In this document: positions 22,001 through 32,842 of the stretch, piece after piece
Layout of the letters: the number at the start of each line of letters is the position of its first letter
Numbering within the stretch: the first letter of the stretch is position 1
NCBI GenBank assembly: GCA_001599815.1
Contig: BCIA01000002.1
Location: forward strand, 3,569,626-3,633,625
Reading direction: 5' to 3'
Origin: Furcasterigmium furcatum
Lineage: Eukaryota; Ascomycota; Sordariomycetes; Glomerellales; Plectosphaerellaceae
DNA length: 64,000 bases
The notes under the pieces: model-generated
What the model was told of the DNA's origin: nothing
Databases searched by the model: none
The model's input: the letters and a program-made list of their open reading frames with translations, nothing else
Program-made: the position numbers and the translations under genes

Positions 22001-22493
22001 GGCGGCGCTCGGGGAACGTGTGGCTCACGAAAAGATACGCTGGATGATAGGTTGTGATGCCGATGAGAAGGTGCCGTGCCTCACGACAAGGCATAACCTT
22101 TTTAACCTGGAGTTCCATCGGCGACCAGCCTCCAAGTGGTCCCTATAATTAGCCCGGGGCACCAAGAGGGATAGTCCGGAGGTGAGTGGCGATGGCGCGG
22201 GTGACAGCTCGCCCGAGAGCATTCCGATTCGCGAATAGGTAACTTTCCTAATCCGGAAAGCCACCCACATTTGCCTTTATCTCCGCACATTGGCGCTGGG
22301 GTCAACTGATTAGCCCTGCGCATGGCCAGGCAGGGATCAACAATGACCGGACCCGATAGCCTGGATAAGACATGCAAGGAGCTGTACAAACATGATATCG
22401 GCTGCATGAGCTGGTGATACGAGGCCGCCTGGGAAGGGCGGGAGGAAAGATGTGGCAAACACGGCAGCTTAGCTTCTCGTAGACATTGCACCG
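22001..22493. promoter_or_regulatory. upstream region of the amidase
   Basis: A 493-base gap between the end of a Zn2Cys6 gene and the amidase start, both on the minus strand. Scattered GATA cores are present (for example TGATAG near 22035 and CGATAG near 22354). No coding sequence seen. Confidence 0.4.
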
Positions 22494-24019
22494 CTACTGG
22501 ATGATCCCCTTCGCTCTCCATATCTCCTGACACTGGGCACGAGCCCCTGAATATCTCGGAAACTCTCCCCCCTGGCAGCTCTGCCAATATGAGTCCAACG
22601 CCTGACAGTGCTCAGGCGAGGATGCGTTGATTGCGCCGAGGAACACCCCCATAGCCATGTGCGTGTAGAACCTCGTCGACGGCGGTACAAGGGCAATGGT
22701 GTGACATATCCGGCCGACCGCAGACTCCAGCGCCGCCCGCTTGTCCTCCGCGAGGGGATCGCCGTCGTTGTCCCATGTCAGCACGGCTATGGCGGCCGCA
22801 CATCGCCATGTGTCGGTGACCCTCCCCTGCGGCGTCGTGTCCGTCCCCAGCTGGAGCAGCTGGCCCATCGCCTGCACAAATCTGCCCTGTGCCTGTGTGG
22901 AGGAGGGCTCCCCGCCCGGACTCCCCGCCTGCCCGGATTTCACCAGTGACACGAACAGCTCGAACACCTTGAGAGGGCATCCTACGGTGGCGAAGAAATC
23001 ATCGTCCATGAGACTCCGGTGCCAGTCGAGGAAGATGAGCCCGTCTTCCTGGCCAGCCTGGCTGCCCTTGAGGCGCCGGATTACATTCCCGATGACATCC
23101 CACCAGGTGAAATAGGCAATCATCTCGGCCAGGCCGGGAACCCTGCTCGACAACGAGTCGAACTCGTCGCGGTTTCGGCAGTGATGGTCGAGCAGCGAGC
23201 GCGCCCCGCGGAGGTGTCTCTGCCATTCGCCAAACGCGTTTTCCGAGACGACCTCGAAGAAGGCGAAGACGGCAATGGCGAGGAACGCGATGGGGTCCGC
23301 GGTTGCGAGGACCTCGTTGAGGCTGGATAGAGTTTCGAGGCGGCGGAACTCATACTCATTCTCATCCGTCACAGTATCCGCGGGCGTAGGATGAGACGGC
23401 GCCGCCGCGGCGGAGGATAAGCCGCTGTACGTCTTCAACCGCGCCTGGAGGAACTCGTCGACCCGGGAGACGAGCTGCGGCCCCTTGATGGTGGAGAAGT
23501 CGTGGAGCTGGTCGCTGCTATCGACGCCGAGGAGTTCCTGTGAATGTCTGACGCTTCGACAAAAGGCCGATAAGCGCTCGATGAGCCAACATCTCTCGTT
23601 GGCCGGGAGTGGTTCGAGCCCGGGCCCGGATCCCTGGTCGACGGCGTCTTCCTGCCATCCTGGCCGATGGTTAGTTACCCCAGATGGACTGCCCGGGTGC
23701 CCCGGCGAGATGATTCCTTACTCAATTTGATCGCGTCGGGAGGGCCGGGCTTGGTCGTCCTCGTCCTGCTCGCGGCGGCGGCGGCGAGCTTCGGCCTCGA
23801 GACGGCCGTGGGCGTCGAGACCTGGCCCGTCCAGACCACTCTTTGTGGATAATCGCAGCCTGCCAGCCCCTGCTCGACACATGGCCGGCATCTTGGCCGG
23901 TTCAGGTCACACTTCACGCCGCGGTTTCGGCAGCTCTGACAGTCCCGATCTCGGCGCAGCCCGCGGGGCTTCCCCTTGACTCTGCTCTGGGTCGATGCGG
24001 CCTGGGACCTGTTTGGCAT
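22494..24019 (-). CDS. Zn2Cys6 transcription factor
   Basis: Two exons (24019-23722, 23659-22494) give 487 residues. The zinc cluster lies near residues 27-55: CQSCRNRGVKCDLNRPRCRPC, then VEQGLAGC. A basic, Ala-rich linker (RPKLAAAAASRTRTTKPG) follows. The C-terminal two thirds (DEFLQARLKTY; RLETLSSLNEVLATADPIAF; CRNRDEFDSLSSRVPGL) is a helical regulatory region of the Fungal_trans_2-like type. It ends 494 bases upstream of the amidase start and runs in the same direction. Its own promoter faces the MFS permease at 25126, so it could regulate either or both (inference). Confidence 0.88.
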
Positions 24020-25125
24020 GTTGCGGCGGCGGCGGAGATGCAGGGTCGCGTGCGGGTTGATGGAGGACGATCAGAGGATGCATAGGTTCCTTTCTGAAAG
24101 GGGAAAGGAAGACGGGGGAGTTCGTCATTTAGTATCATCTGAGATTCCGGGGAAATGCGCCGGTACTAAGCTGCTAATCTACTAGCGGACCAAATAGCGT
24201 CGGTACACCTCAGGCTCGTCGCCGTGCCGCGCCGGTTCATCTCACTTATCGGGAGCATGGCTTCCCCATGGCTTTCCCCTGTCTCCGGTGATAGGAAGGA
24301 AAGACAATGTGGCAACGTCCGGCTGTTGAGGGTGCCACTGGGCCCGGGGCAGTATGTAGAAGACCAAGATCCAGGAGATAGGACAGTTTCCGCGTTGGTG
24401 GTAGATTCCCCCGCGTTTCCTCTTAGACGGGTTGATCGCCTTCCGCATCGGGAAGGCATTCTATCGATCGGTCAACTGTAAGCCGTACCACATGGTGGCA
24501 CGGTCCGAGAATGGCAAGGAAACACGCCTTGCACGAGTAAGTCGTGCCTCGATCCCTGAACACCGACAACTCGTGCCTCGCTCAACTCCAAGGACATTTA
24601 CGTAAAACTTACCCAAAGCTCCCTGTTATTGCCTGGCCAAAGCGAACGAGAGTCGAATGTCCTGCGCTTCCCCGTGGGGAATCCCAAGTTATCGCCGTCT
24701 CGGTCCCAATCCGACGACGTAATATGGGGATCAAATCCAACTGGAGGAGTCCTGGACTAATAGCGGAGTTTCCTCCTCTCCGTTAGGCGAGCGGGTACTG
24801 GGACCGGCTTTTATTCCAGGGACTTATCAACGGCACATGGCCTGGCCCGGGGATATGAGCTCCAGCAATTGATCCAACCCTAGTGTTTCTCCACCCTAAT
24901 CGATTCTCGGGGGCGGGTTTAGCACCGCGTTCTCGTTGCAGGGACTTATCTCGACTAAGATTCTTGGGTGACACATAAAAGTCTCCCGATCTCCTGCCCC
25001 CCGTTCCACTCGCCGTCCACGATCGTCAGCCATTCTCCTGAAGCACTTATTATTCAGACGGCCGTCTCAAGGAGCTTGTCACTCAGGCTTTCGTTGAGCA
25101 CATCTGCCATACGCCTTTCTTCATC
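24020..25125. promoter_or_regulatory. divergent region rich in GATA motifs, with a repeated CAGGGACTTATC
   Basis: This 1.1-kb region separates a Zn2Cys6 gene and a Dal5-type permease. HGATAR sites (the AreA/NIT2 consensus, known) occur at 24246-24251, 24289-24294, 24376-24381, 24824-24829 and 24946-24951. The last two lie inside an exact 12-base direct repeat, at 24817-24828 and 24939-24950. A CATAAAAG element near 24974 may serve as a TATA box. No coding sequence seen. Confidence 0.45.
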
Positions 25126-26955
25126 ATGGCTTCCAACGAGCCCCAATCGCTGGTCGACCCCAAGTCCACGACCGTCGAGGACGATGCCCGCAACAGCCTC
25201 AAAGAAGAGACCATCGAGGAAAATGTCAGCATCGATGAGACCTCGGCGGCGTACCGCAAGCTGGTCCACCGCATCGACCGTCGCCTGATCGTCACCACAG
25301 GCTTCATGTACTGCGTCAGTCTCGTGGACCGCACGAACATCGGCGCTGCCAACATCGCTGGCATGGCCGTGGATCTTGGTCTGAACGTCGGCTACCGTTA
25401 TGTGAGTAACACTTTGCACCATGTCAGGGGCCAGAACTTCCCCTCGAATTCCACACTCTGCCCCGTGGCCTAACTAGCTTTCATATTAACTCAACTTGCT
25501 AACCATGCCCAACCACACAGTCAACCATTGCCCTCGTGTTCTTCGTGTCTTTCATTGTCTTTCAGCCTCCTGCCACCATTCTCTGCCGCAAGGTTGGAGC
25601 CAAGATCTTCCTCCCCGCGATCACGCTGGCTTGGGGAATTCTGCTTGTAAGTTTAGAGCACCACAACCATGGATCTGATACTAGCGCAATTCTAACCCGC
25701 ACCCTCCCTTGATCAGATCGGCTTCGGCTTCCCAAACAACTGGCAGACTCTCGCAGGCCTCCGCTTCCTTCTGGGCGTTCTTGAAGCCGGTTTCTTGCCA
25801 TGCTGTCTCTTCCTGATCTCAACATGGTATGTCCGGTTTGATCTGCAAAAACGTATAACTGCGTTCTACGCAATCGGTTTCTGCGCTTCCGGATTTGGCG
25901 GTATCTTGGCCTATGGACTGTCGCAGATGGTTAGTGTTCTTCCACTATTCTTGGTGTTTAGACAACTAACGCCAGTAACAGGAAGGAGTTGGCGGCATCC
26001 GGGGCTGGAGATGGATCTTCATCATGGAGGGTCTGGTCACCATTGTCGTCGCAGTCATCAGCTACTTCACAATCCTCGACTTCCCCGACAGAGCCCACCT
26101 CAGGTCCAGCTTCCTCACTCAAGCCGAGTGTGAGCAGATCATGCAGCGCATCGATGCCGACAGAAGCGATGCCGGAAAGGAGCCCTGGGACTTTAAGAAG
26201 TGGATCTCCTCCGGTACCGATCCTCTGATCTACGGCTATGCGCTCATCTTCTTGTATGTCAACAACCGCCTGATGTTGGGTTAACGTGCCGAACTGACAT
26301 ATATGCACCACAGTGGCTTGACCGCCATCACCTACGCCGTTGCGTACTTCCTGCCAATGATCCTCCAGCAGCACATGGGCTTCTCGCTCGCCGCCTCTCA
26401 GTGCCTCGTTGCGCCCCCCTACTTCGTTGCGGCGATGTGGATGTACGGCACCGCCTGGGTCTGCGACAAGTACCGCATCCGCGGCCCTGTCATGATCGTC
26501 AACACCATTATCGGCATCATCGGTCTTTGCCTCATGGTATGTTTATACTCTACTCGCCCGGGAACGAGCGAAACCCGCTAACAATATTCCAGGGCTTCGT
26601 CCAGAACCCCGGCGTCGCCTACTTCGGCGTCTTCCTCATCTGCTGCGGCTTCAACACCAACATCCCCGCCTGCATGACCTACCAGTCGAACAACATCCGT
26701 GGCCAGTGGAAGCGCGCCTTCTGCTCCGCGACCCTCATCGGCACCGGCGGTATCGGTGGCATCACGGGCTCGCTCATGTTCCGCAGCCAGGACGCGCCCG
26801 CGTACCGCCCCGGAATGTACGCCTCCATCGGCTGCGCCGTCCTGACCCTGGTTGTCATCTGCATCAACACCTGGTGGTTCAAGCGCGAGAATGCCAAGGC
26901 CGACAGGGGCGAGAAGATCCTCCAGGGACACCCCGATTTCAGGTACACCGTCTAA
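25126..26955 (+). CDS. MFS permease, allantoate/nicotinate (Dal5-like) family
   Basis: A plasma-membrane importer, probably of an organic anion or ureide. Six exons (25126-25401, 25521-25646, 25717-25929, 25982-26253, 26314-26536, 26593-26955) give 490 residues, a complete 12-helix MFS protein. Family marks are RRLIVTTGFMYCVSLVDRTN at the first helix, FLLGVLEAGFLPCCLFLIST and WYVRFDLQKRITAFY in the first half. In the second half they are GFNTNIPACMTYQSNNIRGQ and WKRAFCSATLIGTGGIGG. The C-terminal end (ADRGEKILQGHPDFRYTV) is typical of fungal members. The substrate is not defined by sequence. Its place beside an amidase, an amine oxidase and GATA motifs fits nitrogen scavenging. Confidence 0.9.
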
Positions 26956-27673
26956 AGATCTGGACTGGCGAACATCGTTGCCAGAGTAGAGGCCATATTG
27001 GCATAGCGTACTAGGATAGCAATGCTTTTGGATCAATTGATTGAGATTCCATCGAATCTTGTTTGAACTGCTGTGCCGGGTTGTTTATGTGATCTTTGAG
27101 GCGAAGACAGAAGATTGATGTCGAATCGTGCTTGAAAAAGGGGCTGCATTGCACGTGTGATGCATGCGGACTGCCGGTCCCACATTAAATCCGTCCCAGG
27201 ACGGACCCGAGAGTCACCAAATACATGGCCGGTTCAGCGATAGTCAGTGCAGTACTGTCCAGATAGGTCTTCTTAAGAACTGCTAGAAATTAATTGAGTA
27301 CTTGAAAATTTCATCCAGTTCGGGGAGATTCCATATCAGTTTTCCGAAGTCAAGAGACAGTTCATCTCAATTACCCGGACCTCGACTCGCGACATTCTGT
27401 GGTGGCTCCGGGCAGCCATTTCTCTTTTCAGCGGCTCCCAGCTCCGGTCAGTTCTGCCGTCCTACACCGCCCTCGGATCTTTGTAGCGCCTGTTTCCCGG
27501 GCCAGCCCGAGAGCTCAGACGGGCAGAATCACATCACTGGCTCGCAACGCCAATTCAAGATCCAACAGCTCACCCACCTCGCGAAGCAGTGTCGCAAGTG
27601 TACGCCTCCCGCCCTCCCCGACCCTCCCCCGATCCAATTGACCCTGACAAGATCCCCGCGCAGCATCGCAACA
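26956..27673. other. intergenic, no gene seen
   Basis: It contains the 3' end of the permease gene and the promoter/leader of MIC10. Several short open frames near 27300-27650 run into the MIC10 leader and have no recognisable sequence. Confidence 0.55.
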
Positions 27674-28045
27674 ATGGCCGACACCACCGTTCCCCCCTCC
27701 CAGACCGCCGTCGCGCGCCCCGTCAGTGAGGCACTTCTCAACGAGAAGGTATGACATGGCAACACGGCTCCCCCGGCCGAGCCACGCATAGCACAGCTTG
27801 CGACCCTGCCGATACATGCGAAGGACCGGGTGTGCTAACAACGACCACAGTGGGACCGCTGCCTCTCGAACCTCCTCGTCAAGTCCTCCCTCGGCCTCGG
27901 CTTCGGCGTCGTCTTCTCCGTCCTCCTCTTCAAGCGCAGGGCATGGCCCGCCTTTGTCGGTGCCGGCTTCGGCGCCGGACGGGCGTATGAGGAGTGCAAC
28001 TTCAACCTCAAGCAGGCCGCCCGCGACCTGAAGAAGCAGGCATAA
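27674..28045 (+). CDS. MIC10: MICOS complex subunit Mic10
   Basis: A small mitochondrial inner-membrane protein that shapes crista junctions. Two exons (27674-27748, 27851-28045) give 89 residues, the expected size. The conserved core WDRCLSNLLVKSSLGLGFG opens exon 2. It leads into two hydrophobic segments with the glycine motifs GLGFG and GAGFGAG that drive oligomerisation (known for Mic10), separated by the basic turn FKRRAW. The C-terminus YEECNFNLKQAARDLKKQA faces the intermembrane space in the known topology. The first exon is variable, as in other fungi. Confidence 0.93.
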
Positions 28046-28348
28046 GCGAGCAGTCGCGGAAGCGCGGAGCGGGCAGCTGTTTTTTCCCGGAGGAGACTTA
28101 GACTGGTATGCTTGGGAGACGGACGAGGCCGTGATTTATGAGCACACCGTTGTACAAAAGCACGCGAGAATCAACGCCAGTGGTGGGCGTGGGTGACTAC
28201 AAGCAAAAGGCGTTGCTCAGATTCAGGATCAGGGGTCCGGGATATGGGCGTCTCTGGCCTGCCAGCCTGAGACGGAGGTGTGGAATAGAATTTCCTCTTT
28301 GTACAGCAATCTTTGTCCCAAGTTTCTCCACCCGATGTGCGTCCATGA
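28046..28348. other. short convergent 3' region
   Basis: A 303-base gap between the 3' ends of MIC10 and the next gene on the other strand. No coding signal seen. Confidence 0.5.
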
Positions 28349-29137
28349 TCAGACCTGGTCCCCCGGCCGCTCCGCGTCGGATTTATCGATGCGAAGAGGG
28401 TCTGGACCGACCTTGCTCGACCGCCGCCGGGCATATGGATATTCGGACTCCCTCGCGCTGGCCGTGCTCATCTCGTTGACGTTGATGAGCAGCTCGTCAT
28501 TCTCATGCCGAACATCGTGGCGCGAATCCCTGCGAAGACGGGCAGACAGATCATCACTGAGCTTCCGCAGGCCCCTGGCACACCCGTCCTCCACCTCCCT
28601 CCAGACAGTTTGAAAGTCCGCCGGGGAGCCAGCGACAGTTATCTTCTTCATCTCTTTAAGCTCCTTCTTCAAGTCCCCGGCAAGCGAGGCGCTCCGTCTC
28701 CGGACGCTGTCGACGAAGCCCACCTGGTCGTCGGTATACTCCGATGATGTCCCGTTGCTACTCTCATCATGCCACGGCTGCGCATCGCGGTGAGGCGCGC
28801 ATGTTTCAGAGTCGATTTGGTGTCTCCTGGATCTGGCGCCGGCACCGAGGAGGAGCACGATGCCCAGTATGCAGACGAGAACAAGGACACCGGCGGCGAG
28901 AAGGACGATCTCGACTCTGGTGGATTCGAGGGAACGGGGCGCATGGGTCATCGCTGCGGGACCTTGTATTGAACGCGCCGTGATGGTTACGATATGGGTG
29001 CTGCGTACGACGGTGGTTGTCCCCCGTGTGGTCGGGGTTGGCCCGTCAGTCAAGGCTTTCCTCCTCCTGCGAGAGATCTTGGTCTGTTTCCCGTGGGATT
29101 TCGGGGTGGCTTGCCGGGCCTGAGTTTGCAGCAGCAT
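28349..29137 (-). CDS. unknown single-pass membrane protein
   Basis: An uninterrupted 262-residue frame that I do not recognise. It has a basic Thr-rich N-terminus, then one strong hydrophobic helix (VEIVLLAAGVLVLVCILGIV) at about residues 75-97 followed by ARSRRH, so the C-terminal 160 residues would be cytosolic by the positive-inside rule. The tail is charged, with a coiled-coil-like segment (DLKKELKEMKKITV), then VWREVEDGCARGLRKLSDDL and a disordered end. A second ATG 62 codons in (MTHAPRSLESTR), shortly before the helix, may be the true start. Single-exon and lineage-specific in appearance; the coding status is probable, not certain. Confidence 0.55.
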   Translation of the reverse strand: MLLQTQARQATPKSHGKQTKISRRRRKALTDGPTPTTRGTTTVVRSTHIVTITARSIQGPAAMTHAPRSLESTRVEIVLLAAGVLVLVCILGIVLLLGAGARSRRHQIDSETCAPHRDAQPWHDESSNGTSSEYTDDQVGFVDSVRRRSASLAGDLKKELKEMKKITVAGSPADFQTVWREVEDGCARGLRKLSDDLSARLRRDSRHDVRHENDELLINVNEMSTASARESEYPYARRRSSKVGPDPLRIDKSDAERPGDQV

Positions 29138-30013
29138 GAGGAAATGAAGAGCCGAAAGGAAATTAGGTCACTTTGCAAAAGACAAGCTGCTATTAGGTCG
29201 TGAAGGTACTAAGCTGTGAAGATGAAAGAGGGCATTCAGGCGCCTTGTGGTCACCCAAGGGTGAGTCCGAGTGGTGAGTACCTAGGGTTGAGTCAATGCC
29301 TGAATCTTGGGAAGTCACCACGAGTTTGTCCTAATTCCCAAGAAGGAACGACGCAATCTTCGAGTCGTTGTTGGAGAAATCGGGAAGAATCCATGGCGAC
29401 TGCTTCGCAAGCGGTTGCGCCTGGGCAGGAAGGCAATACCCTTCAGCTCGACTTCAGGGACATCTCTGGTGCTACAGGCTCGGCCGCAGCAAAGGAAGTA
29501 AAAGCGACAGCAGCGTATTATTTTTACGATATTTTAAGCTATGACGGGCCTTCGGTTGTCGAGCTTTAGCAAATAAACGTCTGTTATCACGCGTTCATGT
29601 TTGTGTTTCATTAGCCACTATTGATTTTCATGATGTGATCAGATTGACTACAGTCGGAATAAACTCGGAGCCACCAATAAGAATTTCAGAAGGACTTGAG
29701 AGATACCACAAGAAGATCCAACCCAGCGCAAACTCCCAGCACATACTAACAGCAACGTCGTCGTGACTCCTGTGATGCCGAACCCAGAGTTGAAATCCGT
29801 GTTGCTTGATTGGTCATTCAGGCCGATGACTAATGCGAAGACCGAGCTCGCCGACCGAGGAACCGCCACCACGGCCGAAGCTGGCCAGGAACTTTACATC
29901 ATCCTAATTTTCTATCCCAACCTGCAACTCAACCTCACCGTCCTTACAACCTCACTACAGCCGAGCCGATTCCCGGGTAACAGAGGTGGTCATCGCTGAC
30001 CGACTTTGCTACA
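29138..30013. other. divergent intergenic region, no gene seen
   Basis: It separates the unknown membrane protein (-) and ISA2 (+). Open frames (for example around 29216-29569) have no recognisable sequence and look like chance. Both promoters should lie here. Confidence 0.5.
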
Positions 30014-30833
30014 ATGGCATCCCTCCGCTGCGCCAACGCTTCCTCCAGCGCACGCTTATTCGTCCAACTCGCAAAACGTTCCGCCGCGACCTCCAGCCCG
30101 ACAACCGCCCCGATCCTCGATGTCCTAGCACCTCGACTCAGCGGCCCGGCCGGCGGTCGGTCTGCATACAGCACGGCGGCGTCTAGGACCCGGGCGACCG
30201 GCCCCAACGACCTCCGAGGCTGCACAATACTCGGAACCTCAAACCAAGCCTCGAAGAACCTCGGACAGAGGCGGACATTCGCATCCACGATCCCTCGAAG
30301 AGCCACAGCATGTGTCTACAATCCCCAGAAAGATGACGAAGGGAACGATATGTTCTTGGAAATCACAGACCGCGCCGGCAATGTACGTATTGCTCGCTCC
30401 CCGCCCTGGCGCTCCGAGAACTCAGAGCTAACATAACCTCCAGCGTCTCTCCCAGATCATGAAGAAAGACTCCAACCCTAACCTCGCCCTCCGCATCCAG
30501 GTCGAGAGCGGCGGCTGCCACGGCTTCCAATACGTCATGAGTCTCGTGACCCTCCCGCCGAGCGACCTGGGCCAGAAGACGGAAGGTCATGCCGCCTCTG
30601 CGCTGGGCGAGGAGGATTCCATCTTCCAGTACGCCGCGGAGGGGGCCACCGCAATCCCCAGTCCGGCGGGTGGCGCGCCCAAGATCGTGATAGACCAGCC
30701 GTCGCTCGAGCTACTCAAGGGCAGCAAGGTCGACTTTACGATGGAGTTGATCGGGTCGCAGTTCAAGATCACGGACAACCCGTACGCCTCGAGCGCCTGC
30801 GGCTGCGGGACAAGCTTTGATATCAAGATTTAA
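30014..30833 (+). CDS. ISA2: mitochondrial iron-sulfur assembly protein Isa2
   Basis: An A-type carrier that acts with Isa1 in making 4Fe-4S clusters in the mitochondrial matrix. Two exons (30014-30382, 30444-30833) give 252 residues. The first 90 residues or so are Arg/Ser/Ala-rich and acid-poor, as expected of a matrix targeting sequence. The HesB-like domain begins near EITDRAGN/RLSQIMKKD. Its three conserved cysteines are seen: one in VESGGCHGFQY and two in the C-terminal ASSACGCGTSF. An insert rich in Glu/Ala between the strands (about residues 170-195) lengthens it relative to bacterial IscA, as is usual in fungal Isa2. Confidence 0.92.
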
Positions 30834-31175
30834 GAGCCTACACCAGCACATACATAGCACGCAGTGTAGTAGTAGACGTAATGTCGACAGCCATGTCACC
30901 CCTCCAGGAAACATCTCATACATATGTACACCAAGCACAAGCATCATCTCACGAGTAACGACAGCAAGACATGTATGCGAGAGGAGGCAAGTGAGGTCAT
31001 CATTTAGAATCAATTTCACAAATCCCTTTTTGTGATCATTTCAACGCCGTGCGACCGTGCATCATGAGCCCTTGGTATTCCCTCTCTCTCGACAAAACAG
31101 ACACGAAACCCCCGATTTTTGACCTCCAGAAACACAAGCCTCCAGAGTTTAGAGTCCTTCGGAGAGGAGACGCGC
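30834..31175. other. convergent 3' intergenic region
   Basis: A 342-base gap between the stop codons of ISA2 and RPL7. No coding signal seen. Confidence 0.5.
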
Positions 31176-32106
31176 TTAGTTCATCTGGCGGATGAGAGCG
31201 TTGATCTTCTCCTCGCGGTTGCCGAGGTCACCGCCCTCGATGAAGTGCTTGAACTTGCGGGGACGGAAGCCGCCGGTGGGGTTGGACAGCTTGAAGGGCC
31301 ACAGGAAGTTGGAGGCCTGCTTGAAGTTGGGGCCGACGGTGTAGATCTCGTGGATGAGATCCTCCATGCAGATGATGCCGTACTTGCCGAGGTTCTCCTC
31401 AATGATGGAGTTGTCGGTGAGGGCAATGCGCTGCTTGTTGACCTTGCCGTAGCCGCGCTTGTAGACGAGCTCCTTGATGGACTTCAGGTTGGGGTAGCCG
31501 TAGGCGACCCAGGGCTCGATGACCTTGATCATCTCGGTGGTGGCCTTGGAGACCTTGATGAACACACCGTTGTTGATCTGGAGGAGACGGAGGAGCTGGA
31601 GGATCTTGCGGGGCTTGGGGGGCATCTTGTTGATACCCTTGATGCGGATCAGGAAGATCAGGTTGGCACCAGCGGGGACGTAGGCGGAGTCGGACTCGCG
31701 GGCGACACGGCCGAGGCGGGTCTTCTCGCGCTCAGCATCGCGGTACTCCTGGACGTACTTCTCGGCACGCTTGAAGATGACCTCGCGCTTCTCCTTGTTG
31801 GACTGTTCGAGGACGGTCAGCTTCTGGTTCGATGCAAGAGAGCAAGCGCCTCCATAAATGTGTCCGTCCAGCATATCTCAGACCCGAAAGAAGATGTAAT
31901 TTAAGACAACAACATCGGCACGTGTGCCTAGTCGAATTGGGTGTGTTTTCCATCATGGAAAGCTGGGGACGGCGGGAGAGCGGGGTGGACTCACGGTCTT
32001 CTTCTGGGCCTGGGCGGCGTTGCGCTCGGCGCGGGCCTTCTCCTGGGACTTCCTCTTCTTGAGGAGAGTCTCGGGGACCAGGATCTGCTCCTGGGTGGGA
32101 ACGGTA
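31176..32106 (-). CDS. RPL7: 60S ribosomal protein L7 (uL30), first coding exon not located
   Basis: A structural protein of the large ribosomal subunit. The last exon (31823-31176) holds 216 codons and includes EKREVIFKRAEKYVQEYRDA, then RIKGINKMPPKPRKILQLLR and the invariant LTDNSIIEENLGKYGIICME. The preceding exon (32106-31995) reads TVPTQEQILVPETLLKKRKS and joins through a GTGAGT donor. At 32107 a clear CTCTGCAG acceptor precedes the Thr codon, and the frame beyond it hits a stop, so the initiator must sit in a small upstream exon. An ATG at 32194 with a GTATGC donor at 32144 would keep frame, but its intron would be only 38 nt. I leave the start open. Head to head with RPS14. Confidence 0.9.
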
Positions 32107-32538
32107 CTGCAGAGGCATTCAGATTAGTACGTAGTCCGGCATACCGAGGTATGGAGCGGAGCGCCGGTGCGAGAACTGCAGCTTGACGCGACATTCTCGC
32201 CTTGGCTAACTCGAGGTTTTGGATTTGATCGGTGAGCAAGGTGCGGTGTGTCTGCGCAAGCCGGTGTCACCCGGGCAATGCGGCCACTCCGACCTCGACA
32301 CTCATCCGACAACGCCCCCGACACCTTATGTGTCTGGGAGAGGAAGCACGCAAGTGGATTGTGCAGACGGTGACTGGCCTTTCGGCACTGCGTCGAGAGC
32401 TGCCCACGAAGCGGCGATGGATTTAAGGGAGAAGAAATCTTCAGCCCCAACACCCCGAACAGCGTCTCTCAATCCGCAAGCTATGTTTCAAGCCTGAAAG
32501 AAGAAGGGAGCTGCCCAGGAAGGATCGAGCTGGGCCAC

Positions 32539-32566
32539 CCGAGTCTCGCAGTGAAGCGAGACTCGG
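32539..32566. repeat. perfect 11-bp inverted repeat, 6-base loop
   Basis: CCGAGTCTCGC (32539-32549) is followed by AGTGAA and then GCGAGACTCGG (32556-32566). The arms match without mismatch. It lies in the RPL7-RPS14 intergenic region, possibly in the RPL7 leader. The function is unknown. Confidence 0.75.
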
Positions 32567-32834
32567 TGTCCAGTTGAGAGAGGACCACGACAATCTGCAA
32601 TCATCGAAACCGGTGCTCGCAAGAGCAGGGAAGGGAAGCCCTCAAGAGGGTCGGGAGACGTACGGAGCCATTTGGACGGTGGGTTGGGCGGATGTCCGAA
32701 TTGTCGAGTTGGTGTTGGCGAAGTTGTCGGCTGGGGAGGAAGAAGGGGAAGGAAAAAAAGCAGCTGGTGGAAGTTCTTGCGATGGGCGATTGGGCGGGTG
32801 GAGCTCGGAAAAGCCCCACCGCACAAAAAGATTT

Positions 32835-32842
32835 TTAGGGTT
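32835..32842 (+). promoter_or_regulatory. TTAGGGTT element, possible Tbf1-type site
   Basis: TTAGGGTT lies 160 bases upstream of the RPS14 start codon. Tbf1-like telomere-repeat binding proteins control ribosomal protein genes in many ascomycetes through such motifs (known in general). Use at this locus is inference. Confidence 0.4.
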
